DNA of 40,601 nt from an uncultured Thiotrichaceae bacterium (GCA_902727985.1 CACVAY010000034.1:1-40601); one strand, 5' to 3'. Positions 11,585 to 18,459 are shown, numbered from the stretch's first letter. Made by a program: numbers and translations. Notes: a model not told the origin generated them from the letters alone.

Positions 11585-12649
11585 CTAGTAACGATCATCA
11601 ACCGTCATCATTTTGTTTTGAGGAGCGGAGCGGGCAGAAGCATGCGAATAGATATCGGCAAATTCTTGCTCGAATTGTTGCGCAAGCGCAGGACTATCAA
11701 TAATCACTGAATTCTCATCATTACGGGATTCTGCATTTTCGCTGAAATTGTACGAACCAGTCAGTACATATCGCTCATCAACAATAATGACTTTATGGTG
11801 TAGTTTATGGCTTTGACCATCTCGTCGGATATCGATGCCAAGTGCCAGTAAATCGTCGTATTGAGAGCTACTATGTCCCGTTTGGCTGCTATCTACCACA
11901 ATTTTCACATCCACACCTTTTAGCTTTAACAGCAATAATTCAGCTGCAATATCAACACTGGTGAATGAGAATGCCAGCATGTGTACCGAGTGTTGTGCTT
12001 GTTGCAAAAGAGGCTGCAAACGCGTGCCACGGAAGTTGTCATCAGGAGAAAAATGAATATCGACAGGAGTATTGTTAATGAGGAAGTAATTATCCGCAGC
12101 ATTTTCCTGGTTATGGGTGCCAGCCCAGAGTTGCGTGAACTCTTCGGTGTAATTGACAGCAGCTTGAAAACTATCTAAGCGGACCAGGTTTTCCCTATTT
12201 CTATAAGCGCCTGTGTAGGTCATATTCATGGAGCCTGTCCAAACCACTTCACCATCAATGACAAAGAACTTATTGTGCATAAGGGCTGATCGTTGATCAC
12301 CTTTTACTTCAATGCCATTGTACGCCAGTTCTATAAAACGTTCCCAATCGAGTTGGTCGGTGTCAGTTAAAACACGAACGTGTACGCCACGATTATGGGC
12401 TGAAATCAGACTGTCTGTCAGATTTTGTAAGCTCAATTCATAGAGTGCAACATCGATAGAATTTTCTGCTTTTTGGATAGAAGCAATGAGCTGGTTTTCA
12501 GGGCCACCAGTGTAGTTTTCTGCACCGGGAGCGCTAGCATCGGTGAAATACACAGAAATACCATCTATACTTTTATTTTCAGTAGCTTGGTCGACTCCAG
12601 CACCACAAGCTGTGAGGAATAAAAAGAGAATAATAGGTATGATTTTCAT
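11585..12649 (-). CDS. Phospholipase-D-like lipoprotein (two HxK motifs)
   Basis: 354 residues. The N-terminus is a lipoprotein signal with lipobox LTAC (lipidated C15). Two PLD half-domains follow: MHNKFFVID with H125, K127, D132 and GSMN, and HHKVIIVD with H284, K286, D291 and GSYNFSENAESRNDEN. Two active half-sites in one chain are the standard PLD catalytic arrangement, so hydrolysis of a phosphodiester (phospholipid or nucleic acid) is expected. Nuc-type nucleases and bacterial PLDs cannot be told apart here. The lipid anchor puts it in the cell envelope, facing the periplasm or outside. It lies 102 bases upstream of msrA on the same strand and may be co-transcribed with it. Confidence 0.9.
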   Translation of the reverse strand: MKIIPIILFLFLTACGAGVDQATENKSIDGISVYFTDASAPGAENYTGGPENQLIASIQKAENSIDVALYELSLQNLTDSLISAHNRGVHVRVLTDTDQLDWERFIELAYNGIEVKGDQRSALMHNKFFVIDGEVVWTGSMNMTYTGAYRNRENLVRLDSFQAAVNYTEEFTQLWAGTHNQENAADNYFLINNTPVDIHFSPDDNFRGTRLQPLLQQAQHSVHMLAFSFTSVDIAAELLLLKLKGVDVKIVVDSSQTGHSSSQYDDLLALGIDIRRDGQSHKLHHKVIIVDERYVLTGSYNFSENAESRNDENSVIIDSPALAQQFEQEFADIYSHASARSAPQNKMMTVDDRY

Positions 12650-12760
12650 ATCGTGAAGTCTATGTGAATTAGATGAAAAAGTGATGATGGTTTATACTGT
12701 ATTTTATGCGGAATATTACTGGCTTTATTATCTTTTTTTATGCTTTCAAAGAAATTTTAT

Positions 12761-12788
12761 TTGACAGATAAAAAAATTGCTCTATTAT
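12761..12788 (+). promoter_or_regulatory. Near-consensus sigma-70 promoter upstream of rtcB
   Basis: A perfect -35 TTGACA (12761-12766), a 16-base spacer and -10 TATTAT (12783-12788). Transcription would start near 12795 and run through the leader ORF and hairpins towards rtcB. Confidence 0.7.
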
Positions 12789-12852
12789 TTTTACGCAAGA
12801 TTTCGGCGCAAAACAGGCGTCATTTTATCAAACATTTTTTTGGAGAAGCTGA

Positions 12853-12885
12853 ATGCAGCAATTAAAACAGTACATAACGAACTAG
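12853..12885 (+). CDS. Possible 10-residue leader peptide upstream of rtcB
   Basis: ATG at 12853 preceded by GGAGAA (12842-12847), a well-placed ribosome-binding site. It encodes MQQLKQYITN and stops at TAG 12883-12885, which lies in the outer AACTAG stem of the downstream structure. A ribosome at the stop codon would cover segment 1 (12887-12894). Three of ten codons are Gln, with Lys, Tyr and Asn codons as well. The size and position suit a regulatory leader peptide; translation is unproven. Confidence 0.45.
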   Translation: MQQLKQYITN

Positions 12886-12967
12886 TCTCCCAGCAAACCG
12901 CTGGGGGACACATTTGTGTCACCAGCGTTTTGTAGCTAGTTTGGTCTGATTGACTGTAGCTTTTCAT

Positions 12968-13002
12968 AAAACCCTGGTGGCATCTGTCTCCAGGGTTTTT
13001 TT
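12968..13002 (+). terminator. Intrinsic terminator just upstream of rtcB
   Basis: AAAACCCTGG (12968-12977) and CCAGGGTTTT (12990-12999) form a perfect 10-bp stem with a 12-base loop, and the T-run continues to 13002. It ends 37 bases before the rtcB ATG, so rtcB must be transcribed by read-through or from a weak promoter between. Confidence 0.85.
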
Positions 13003-13039
13003 ATGCCTGTGAGAAAAATAATGTTAAGAGAAACAGGCC

Positions 13040-14236
13040 ATGCCAATACAAAAACAACTCAACAAAGGGAAAGTACCTGTCAAAATATTCACCAATGATG
13101 TGGATAGTCAGGCACTTACCCAACTCGGTAATATTTCACAATTGCCATTTATTCATCATCATATTGCCGCAATGCCTGATGTGCATTTAGGCAAAGGCGC
13201 AACCGTAGGCTCCGTGATTCCAACCAAAGGGGCGATTATTCCTGCGGCGGTTGGCGTGGATATCGGTTGTGGCATGAATGCTGTACGTCTGTCATTGAAA
13301 GCCCATGATTTGCCCGATAGTTTGCGGCGTGTGCGTTCAGCCATTGAATCGAAAGTGCCTGTTGGTTTCAATATGCATGAAAGAACAAAAGTGAAAGCTT
13401 CAACCCTGAAAGCGATGGATAAACCGCTGGATGTGATTTTAGATAAGCATCCGGGGTTAACCAAAATGATGCGTAATTTCCATCGAGCATGGGGACGCCA
13501 GTTAGCGACGTTGGGAGGTGGCAATCATTTTATCGAATTGTGTCTGGATGAAAATGACGATGTTTGGATTATGTTGCATTCAGGTAGTCGTGGTATCGGA
13601 AATGTGATGGGACGCTACTTCATCAATCTCGCGAAAAAAGATATGGGCAATCAGCTTGGTCATTTGCCCGATAAAGACTTGGCGTACTTTACAGAAGGAG
13701 CTCAGCACTTTGATGATTATGTCGAAGCGGTTAGTTGGGCACAGGATTACGCGTTGATCAATCGGCGCGAAATGATGCGCTTGGTCGTTGATGCCTTGCA
13801 GGATTATTTGCCGCCATTTGTGACCACGAAGGAAGCGATTAACTGTCATCACAACTATGTGCAAAAGGAAACGCATTATGGTGCTGAGGTGTATGTGACG
13901 CGTAAAGGCGCGATACGTGCAGGCCATGAAGAACTGGGAATCATCCCGGGAAGCATGGGAGCAAAATCTTTTATTGTGCGTGGTAAAGGTAGCAAAGTTT
14001 CTTTCTGCTCTTGCTCACATGGAGCAGGGCGCAAGATGAGTCGAGCGCAGGCAAAACGGGAGTTTAATCGCTTTGATCTCGAAAGCATGACCGAAGGTGT
14101 GGAATGCCGAAAGGATAAAGGTGTCGTGGATGAAATCCCCGCAGCATACAAAGACATTGATAAGGTCATGCAAGATCAGCACGATCTCGTTGAAGTGGTG
14201 CATACGCTGAAACAAGTTGTCTGCGTCAAAGGTTAA
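13040..14236 (+). CDS. rtcB: RNA-splicing ligase RtcB
   Basis: Joins RNA 3'-phosphate (or 2',3'-cyclic phosphate) and 5'-OH ends with GTP and Mn2+; used in RNA repair in the cytosol. 398 residues, close to the E. coli enzyme. Metal and guanylate-site motifs are DVHLGKGATVGSV, DIGCGM (C77), GGGNHFIE (H163), LHSGSRG (H180), INCHHNYV (H270, H271) and the guanylylated His in SHGAGRKMSR (H327). No rtcA, rtcR or archease gene is adjacent. The ribosome-binding site is weak and the gene stands directly behind an intrinsic terminator, which suggests conditional expression. Confidence 0.96.
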   Translation: MPIQKQLNKGKVPVKIFTNDVDSQALTQLGNISQLPFIHHHIAAMPDVHLGKGATVGSVIPTKGAIIPAAVGVDIGCGMNAVRLSLKAHDLPDSLRRVRSAIESKVPVGFNMHERTKVKASTLKAMDKPLDVILDKHPGLTKMMRNFHRAWGRQLATLGGGNHFIELCLDENDDVWIMLHSGSRGIGNVMGRYFINLAKKDMGNQLGHLPDKDLAYFTEGAQHFDDYVEAVSWAQDYALINRREMMRLVVDALQDYLPPFVTTKEAINCHHNYVQKETHYGAEVYVTRKGAIRAGHEELGIIPGSMGAKSFIVRGKGSKVSFCSCSHGAGRKMSRAQAKREFNRFDLESMTEGVECRKDKGVVDEIPAAYKDIDKVMQDQHDLVEVVHTLKQVVCVKG

Positions 14237-14452
14237 TGGAGATTCGCAGGAGAGGAGAAATATTGTCATCGATGGCTAATAGAGTTTGGTAGAGTCAATT
14301 CGCAAACGGAACCCATGAATGAATCGCCAAGCTTGGGAGGTATTGGCGACAGTTTTTGATGCGAGAATGTCGTGTACAAAAAATTGTAAACGAGTGAAAG
14401 AACCCGCTTGGTTCACACTCCCAAAAGTCGCTTAAGCGATAAGGAGAAAGCG

Positions 14453-14662
14453 ATGCCCGAACGCATTCGCAATCATGTGGCTCGCTCTGCGTTATTACGC
14501 AAGGGTGGAGTCCATGAACGTAGCCGCTCCGCGAAACGGCAATCCGTAAAACGGGAACTGGAAGATGCTGTTTCCGATTATCTAAACCTTCATGATGATG
14601 AATACCAGAATGAAGAAACAGAAAAGGAGGAGGTCACCGAAAGGTGGCCTTTTTTTTGTTAA
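14453..14662 (+). CDS. Small basic protein, 69 residues, with an intrinsic terminator inside its 3' end
   Basis: The ATG at 14453 has an excellent ribosome-binding site (AAGGAG, 14441-14446). The N-terminal half is strongly basic (RNHVARSALLRKGG, then SRSAKRQSVKRE) and the C-terminal half acidic (DDEYQNEETEKEE), ending WPFFC. I do not recognise the family. The last codons contain a GAAA-capped hairpin followed by eight Ts (14650-14657), and the TAA at 14660-14662 lies beyond the T-run. A transcript ending there would have no stop codon, as known for arfA ribosome-rescue genes. The protein does not clearly match ArfA (no DPLF or KGKGSY motif), so only the gene architecture is similar. An unrelated nucleic-acid-binding protein is possible. 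Confidence 0.75.
   Translation: MPERIRNHVARSALLRKGGVHERSRSAKRQSVKRELEDAVSDYLNLHDDEYQNEETEKEEVTERWPFFC
14632..14657 (+). terminator. Terminator overlapping the 3' end of the 69-residue gene
   Basis: GGTCACC (14632-14638) pairs with GGTGGCC (14643-14649) with one T-G pair, capped by a GAAA tetraloop and followed by TTTTTTTT (14650-14657). A textbook intrinsic terminator, but inside the reading frame. Confidence 0.88.
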
Positions 14663-14844
14663 AAAAGAAATTTTGCATGAGACATAGCAAGGGAATGTTA
14701 TGACTCAAAGTTGAAGATGATTTCCTAGTCTAGTGACTGCATGATGATAGAGATTTCTTGCGGGTGATTTGTGACAAAAGGTAGGGGATTTTATGAAGGG
14801 GATGTGACATTATAAGTTATAAAGTCAGCCTTAACAGTCTCTTA

Positions 14845-14872
14845 GTGACAGAAAGGGGGGCGAGTATATAAT
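14845..14872 (+). promoter_or_regulatory. Promoter candidate upstream of the ankyrin gene
   Basis: GTGACA (14845-14850), a 16-base spacer and a perfect TATAAT (14867-14872). Transcription would start near 14880, giving a leader of about 135 bases. The rest of the 351-base gap 14663-15013 shows no gene or clear repeat. Confidence 0.6.
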
Positions 14873-15013
14873 GCAAAACAGCAGCTGTACCGTTTATCGG
14901 GTAGACTTTGCATTAACTTTCAGGCGTAGTATTTTCGTTTTTAAGACTAATTTCTCAGAATCTCAATATTTTGATTTTCAGGAAACATAATAACAACAAT
15001 AGTTATACTAAAA

Positions 15014-15586
15014 ATGAAACTACAATATCGCAATTCTTTTGTACTTATGTCGTTGTTCCTATTTGATTCTCCAAGCCCTGCTGAGAATGATGTTTCCGGC
15101 GTGTTAGGAAAGTTCTTACTCCAAGCAAAAACGGCTACAGACGAAAAAATTATTGAGAGTTTTAACGCTCTTGGTGAATTGCGGCAACGCAGTGTTATTG
15201 TCTATTTCGCTAGCTCAGGTGAAACCAATCTCGTCAAAAAATTACTAGCGACAGGTCTCTCTATTGATTGTTCGTCAAGGGGGTTAACGCCTTTGAATGC
15301 AGCCGCTATTGCAGGTCGCTTAGATATGGTAAAAATGCTGCTCGGTGGAGGTGCAAGTACTGAGCTACGTGATCAAGAACAGGATACCCCGTTGAAAAAT
15401 GCAGCAAGAGAAGGACATCTAGATATTGTGAAGGCACTGATTAAACACGGGGCCGATGTGAATGCTTACGGTAAATCCTTCACCACACCTTACACGAGTG
15501 CTTCGTATTCAGGGCATAAACGGGTGATGGAAGTGCTTGAAGCCGCAGGTGCGAATGTTTTCCATCAGCAGAAGATGTTGGCGTAA
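15014..15586 (+). CDS. Ankyrin-repeat protein, probably exported
   Basis: 190 residues. The first ~25 residues look like a signal peptide (basic start, FVLMSLFLF core, SPA-E cleavage candidate). Ankyrin repeats follow from about residue 68: SGETNLVKKLLATG, GLTPLNAAAIAGRLDMVKMLLGGGA, QDTPLKNAAREGHLDIVKALIKHGADVNA and a weaker last repeat TTPYTSASYSGHKRVMEVLEAAGAN. Ankyrin repeats bind partner proteins; the partner is unknown. The start ATG has no strong ribosome-binding site (an A-rich leader), so the exact start is less sure. Its 3' end is followed at once by a degraded tagI fragment on the other strand. Confidence 0.85.
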   Translation: MKLQYRNSFVLMSLFLFDSPSPAENDVSGVLGKFLLQAKTATDEKIIESFNALGELRQRSVIVYFASSGETNLVKKLLATGLSIDCSSRGLTPLNAAAIAGRLDMVKMLLGGGASTELRDQEQDTPLKNAAREGHLDIVKALIKHGADVNAYGKSFTTPYTSASYSGHKRVMEVLEAAGANVFHQQKMLA

Positions 15587-15627
15587 ACGAGGAATTTCTA
15601 GTTCGTAAATTCGCATGGCTCTTATAG

Positions 15628-15713
15628 AAATCGTGGTAGTCCAAAAATTCTGGTGCGCCGCCACACCATTCACAGCGAGTTTCTCCGTCAGGGCCAATAA
15701 ATGGTGTCGTCAT
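15628..15713 (-). pseudogene. tagI: 5' remnant of DNA-3-methyladenine glycosylase I (tagI)
   Basis: A minus-strand ATG at 15713 with a perfect AGGAGG ribosome-binding site starts TTPFIGPDGETRCEWCGG and reaches LDYHDF. RCxWCxxxPxxxxYHD is the N-terminus of TagI, including the zinc ligands Cys and His, and normally continues with EWG. Here the match ends after YHD and the frame runs on into unrelated sequence that overlaps the ankyrin gene. Only about 29 of ~190 codons remain. The intact ribosome-binding site shows that the start was once a real gene start. It is surely non-functional as a glycosylase. Confidence 0.75.
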
Positions 15714-15891
15714 TGTTTCCTCCTGTCATTCAATTAAGAATACACTTTTTAGGTTTGAAGCTGAAACATATCGGATACTTACTTTACAGTCTCAAACATC
15801 CGCGTTAAATGTATCTGTGTCGGTTTATTTGTGTAAGAATTGCGAAGATAGTTGCAATTTCATCACAGAAACCGTCATTTAAGGAGGCATT

Positions 15892-16644
15892 ATGCCTACA
15901 GGCATAGTTAATACCCCAAATACACTCCATCCCGGATTAATACGTCAATCCGTTTTTTTCTCTTTAGTGCCACGGTCTCTATTACAGGATATGGCAGAAG
16001 AATTTCGTTGGGAAGAATGGGAAAAGGACACTTACATTGATCCTGATGTTTTGACCAAAAAGTTTTGTATCTTGCTTGATGGTCAGCTTGAGATAAAGCG
16101 TATTAATCCCGATACTGGGCGTGAGGTAACGCTTAGTGTATTACATCCCGGTGATAGCTTTGATGTGATTAGTTTATTGGATAACAAACCACATGATGTC
16201 ATCCTTGAGTCCTTAACAGGGCTAAAATTGATGTCCGTTCCTATGGAGACTATGCGGCATTGGCTTTGGACATTTCCTGAATTGAATCAACAGTTTTTAC
16301 CCTACTTAGCCAGTAAAATGCGGGAACAGGAAGAGTTGACAACGAATATTGCGTTGCATGATACCGCAACACGTCTGAGTAGAGTTTTATTGCAATATAT
16401 CGACAAACTAAACGCCTATAAGGGTGATCAAGATGAGGCACATAAAACGCTTCTCATTCATGGTTTATCTGATGAGAAATTGGCCCATATGGTGGGTACA
16501 GTGAGGCAAGTGATTAACAAGCATTTGCAGCATTGGAAAGAGCAAGGCGTTTTAGATAAGAAACGGAATGAGTTAATCATTAATGATCTAGAGGCCTTGA
16601 AAAAGGAAGCGGGATACGTGCACTCGAATTTACCACCTGAATAA
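15892..16644 (+). CDS. Crp/Fnr family transcriptional regulator
   Basis: 250 residues, with a good ribosome-binding site (AAGGAGG before ATG 15892). The N-terminal cyclic-nucleotide-binding-like beta-roll spans about residues 20-130 (FFSLVPRSLLQDMAEE, FCILLDGQLEIKR, EVTLSVLHPGDSFDVISLLD). A dimerisation helix follows, then a Crp-type winged HTH at about 150-230 (TATRLSRVLLQYID, GLSDEKLAHMVGTVRQVINKHLQHWKEQGVL). No N-terminal cysteine cluster as in FNR is seen, so an Fe-S oxygen sensor is unlikely. The R-E of the Crp cAMP site is not evident. Target genes are unknown; neighbours are stress genes. Confidence 0.9.
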   Translation: MPTGIVNTPNTLHPGLIRQSVFFSLVPRSLLQDMAEEFRWEEWEKDTYIDPDVLTKKFCILLDGQLEIKRINPDTGREVTLSVLHPGDSFDVISLLDNKPHDVILESLTGLKLMSVPMETMRHWLWTFPELNQQFLPYLASKMREQEELTTNIALHDTATRLSRVLLQYIDKLNAYKGDQDEAHKTLLIHGLSDEKLAHMVGTVRQVINKHLQHWKEQGVLDKKRNELIINDLEALKKEAGYVHSNLPPE

Positions 16645-16681
16645 AAAAAGTCATGCGCATGGCGTGAGTATTTATACTTAA

Positions 16682-16780
16682 TTAACAGTGATATGCTTTC
16701 TTTGCTGATAGATGACTCCAGCTATCAGTAATAGAGTACCCTGTTTGTTCAAGCTCTTCGATCAGGTCATGGATTTTCAT
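16682..16780 (-). CDS. Possible 32-residue protein downstream of hsp20
   Basis: Reading frame on the minus strand starting 9 bases after the hsp20 stop, so it would be on the hsp20 transcript. It begins MKIHDLIEELEQTGYS and ends KKAYHC. The upstream sequence GAGAAGAAAAC is a modest ribosome-binding site. The N-terminal part has the charge pattern of an amphipathic helix. No family recognised; it may be a real small protein or chance. Confidence 0.4.
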   Translation of the reverse strand: MKIHDLIEELEQTGYSITDSWSHLSAKKAYHC

Positions 16781-16789
16781 GTTTTCTTC

Positions 16790-17191
16790 TCATGCAACTT
16801 TCACGTCAATCTTGCGAGGCTTGTGCTCGTCAGAGCGTGGAATAAACAAATAAAGTTCACCTTGTTCTAGTTTTGCTTCAATATTTTCACTATCGAGTTG
16901 TTCACCTAAGGTGAAACGTCTTTCAAATACACCGGAATGAACGTCCATATATTGGGAATTCAGGTCATCAGGTGTATGTAAATTAATATTGCCTCGGATA
17001 GTTAGCACGTTTTTATCAACATCAATGCTTAGTGCATCTTTGCTGACTCCTGGCAGATCAATGTAGATGACAGCACCGTCCTTATTTTCGTGGATATCAG
17101 CTGCTGGACGCATGGTTAAGGGGGTTGCTTTATGCTCAGCGACAGCTTTATTAGTTGCTTGTGCAAAATCTTGTGGGTTTATATTTGTCAT
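16790..17191 (-). CDS. Hsp20/alpha-crystallin family small heat-shock protein
   Basis: ATP-independent holdase chaperone that binds unfolding proteins in the cytosol. 133 residues from the ATG at 17191, chosen over the TTG at 17212 because AAGGAG lies just upstream of the ATG. The alpha-crystallin domain covers about residues 30-125 (PAADIHENKDGAVIYIDLPG, VLTIRGNINL, GVFERRFTLGEQLDSENIEAKLEQGELYLFIP), ending in a KPRKIDVKV tail with the I-x-V anchor. It follows a 5'-truncated second hsp20 by 13 bases, which suggests an original tandem pair. Confidence 0.92.
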   Translation of the reverse strand: MTNINPQDFAQATNKAVAEHKATPLTMRPAADIHENKDGAVIYIDLPGVSKDALSIDVDKNVLTIRGNINLHTPDDLNSQYMDVHSGVFERRFTLGEQLDSENIEAKLEQGELYLFIPRSDEHKPRKIDVKVA

Positions 17192-17204
17192 GTTTATACT
17201 CTCC

Positions 17205-17471
17205 TTATGCAACAGAAACCGTAATTTGACGAGGCTTTACTTCTGTCTTTTGGGGCATAGTGATATGCAAAACACCCTCTTGGTAAACGGCATTTGCTTT
17301 ATCCGCATCCACTTCTTCTGGTAAAGTAACAACACGCTTGAATTGACCTTCAAAACGCTCTTGTCGATGTGTACTCTGTTCATTATCAGCCGCATCGGAT
17401 GTTTTACGCATACCTTCAACACTGAGCAGACTTTTTTCAATTAAGACTATCGTATTAATTTTTGACCCCAA
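17205..17471 (-). pseudogene. 5'-truncated hsp20 gene (3' half remains)
   Basis: The last ~80 codons read as the second half of an alpha-crystallin domain: VLIEKSLLSVEGMRKTS, ERFEGQFKRVVTLPEEVDADK, AVYQEGVLHITMPQKTEVKPRQITVSV. The first half (PxVDIYE, DLPGV region) is absent. Upstream the frame runs through unrelated AT-rich sequence to a TAA at 17493-17495, with no ATG before the internal one at VEGM. The gene therefore lost its start and N-terminal domain. Alternatively a short product could start at TTG 17471 or at the internal ATG, but it would lack half the beta-sandwich. Confidence 0.7.
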
Positions 17472-17496
17472 AAATATTTCAAAACAATAATTTTAC

Positions 17497-17520
17497 CAAC
17501 TGTCACTTTACGGACAGTTG
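17497..17520. promoter_or_regulatory. 8-bp dyad upstream of the SpoIIAA-UspA gene
   Basis: CAACTGTC (17497-17504), 8 bases, GACAGTTG (17513-17520): a perfect inverted repeat 54 bases upstream of the usp ATG. No T-run follows on the plus strand. Half-site length and the 16-base centre distance suit a dimeric regulator. An AT-rich -10-like TATATAAG lies at 17547-17554. Confidence 0.45.
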
Positions 17521-17574
17521 CTTCTCTCCATTTAAACTAGACTTAGTATATAAGCTTAATAAAGGGAGCGTCTG

Positions 17575-18438
17575 ATGTTGCAATTTCTACCTGTATCCGA
17601 TGGGAATACCATCGCTATTCGTGCTTCAGGAAAGCTGACTCACGAGGACTATCAAGTTTTTTTGCCACAGCTTGAAACACATATGAGAACATTTGAGCAA
17701 GTGTCTATCTTATTAGAGCTTGATAATTTCTCGGGATGGGAGCTAGATGCGGCGAAGGATGATTTCAATTTTGGCATGTCGCATTGGGCAGGCTTTGAGA
17801 GGATTGCGATTGTTGGCGATAAGGCGTGGGAATACTGGATGACGCTAATGGCTAAGCCCTTTATCAGTCAGGGCGAGGTGCAGTATTTCAATCGTGAAAA
17901 TTTACAGGATGCTTGGGACTGGTTACGTGAGCGACAAGAGTTAGAGAAGGCCGCAGATCAGTTGGTGCCATATCAGAATATTGTGGTTGCCGTGGACTTT
18001 TCGGTTTTTGCTAAACATGCAGCCAGACGTGCGCTTGAGCTGGCGGGTCATTACAACGCTTCACTCACATTGCTCAATGTTGCTCAGGAGTTTGTTCCCT
18101 ATTCTTACTATGGTGATTCGATGCATACCTACATTATCGATCCCAGTGTGATTGATGAGCAAAATAAGCAATATGTGAGAAATGCAGAAGCAGAAATGTG
18201 CGAATTTTTGCAGGGGCTTACTGATGATCGCAGTGTGCAGACGGAAGTGTTAAGTGGTGAAACAGCTTCTACCATTGTGTCTTTTCTTCAGGCACAGAAT
18301 GCCGATTTGGTTATCTTTGGTGCTAAGAAAAGGAGGGGCTTGGGCAAGTTATTAGGTACTACCCCGCATTATGTGCAAAATCATACTCGTTGTGAAACGT
18401 TGATTGTTCCTTTGTCGGAGTTGGATGCTAGCTTTTAG
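17575..18438 (+). CDS. SpoIIAA-like/UspA two-domain universal stress protein
   Basis: 287 residues. Residues 1-120 match the SpoIIAA-like (STAS-fold) family: LTHEDYQVFLPQLETHM, LLELDNFSGWELDAAKDDFNFGMSHWAGFERIAIVGDKAWEYWM, AKPFISQGEVQYF. Residues 130-285 are a UspA domain: QNIVVAVDFSVFAKHAARRALELA, and the phosphate-loop region GAKKRRGLGKLLGTTPHYVQNHTRCETLIVP, where the usual G-S after the second G-x9 is GTT. Usp proteins bind ATP or act as stress factors; the fusion may couple this to the STAS module, which in SpoIIAA-like proteins often sits at membranes. GGGAG lies before ATG 17575. Confidence 0.9.
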   Translation: MLQFLPVSDGNTIAIRASGKLTHEDYQVFLPQLETHMRTFEQVSILLELDNFSGWELDAAKDDFNFGMSHWAGFERIAIVGDKAWEYWMTLMAKPFISQGEVQYFNRENLQDAWDWLRERQELEKAADQLVPYQNIVVAVDFSVFAKHAARRALELAGHYNASLTLLNVAQEFVPYSYYGDSMHTYIIDPSVIDEQNKQYVRNAEAEMCEFLQGLTDDRSVQTEVLSGETASTIVSFLQAQNADLVIFGAKKRRGLGKLLGTTPHYVQNHTRCETLIVPLSELDASF

Positions 18439-18459
18439 CTTCGTAAACCGGAGAGTGTA

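Larger units (their letters stand above)
12795..13002 (+). ncRNA. Candidate structured leader or small RNA upstream of rtcB
   Basis: Predicted ~208-base transcript from the promoter at 12761-12788 to the terminator at 12968-13002. Successive segments can pair in competing ways. 1:2 is CTCCCAGC (12887-12894) with GCTGGGGG (12900-12907). 2:3 is CGCTGG (12899-12904) with CCAGCG (12922-12927), extended by GACAC/GTGTC (12907-12911/12916-12920) and an outer AACTAG/CTAGTT stem (12880-12885/12936-12941). 3:4 is CACCAG (12920-12925) with CTGGTG (12974-12979). 4:5 is the terminator. If 2:3 forms the terminator is free; if 1:2 forms, 3:4 can disrupt it. This is attenuator logic. A stand-alone small RNA is the alternative. 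It does not match an RNA family I recognise, and a Y-RNA-like tRNA arm is not visible. Confidence 0.55.

Noticed and set aside
12795-13002. Y-RNA (YrlA-type) gene next to rtcB
   Set aside because: No tRNA-like arm with a TTCGA-type loop and no Ro (Rsr) gene nearby; the segments fit an attenuator better.
12795-13002. 6S RNA or tmRNA
   Set aside because: No 3' CCA or tag-peptide reading frame, and no single long closing helix with a central bubble as in 6S RNA.
14367-14435. 22-codon ORF upstream of the 69-residue gene
   Set aside because: No good ribosome-binding site and no recognisable sequence; it may be chance.
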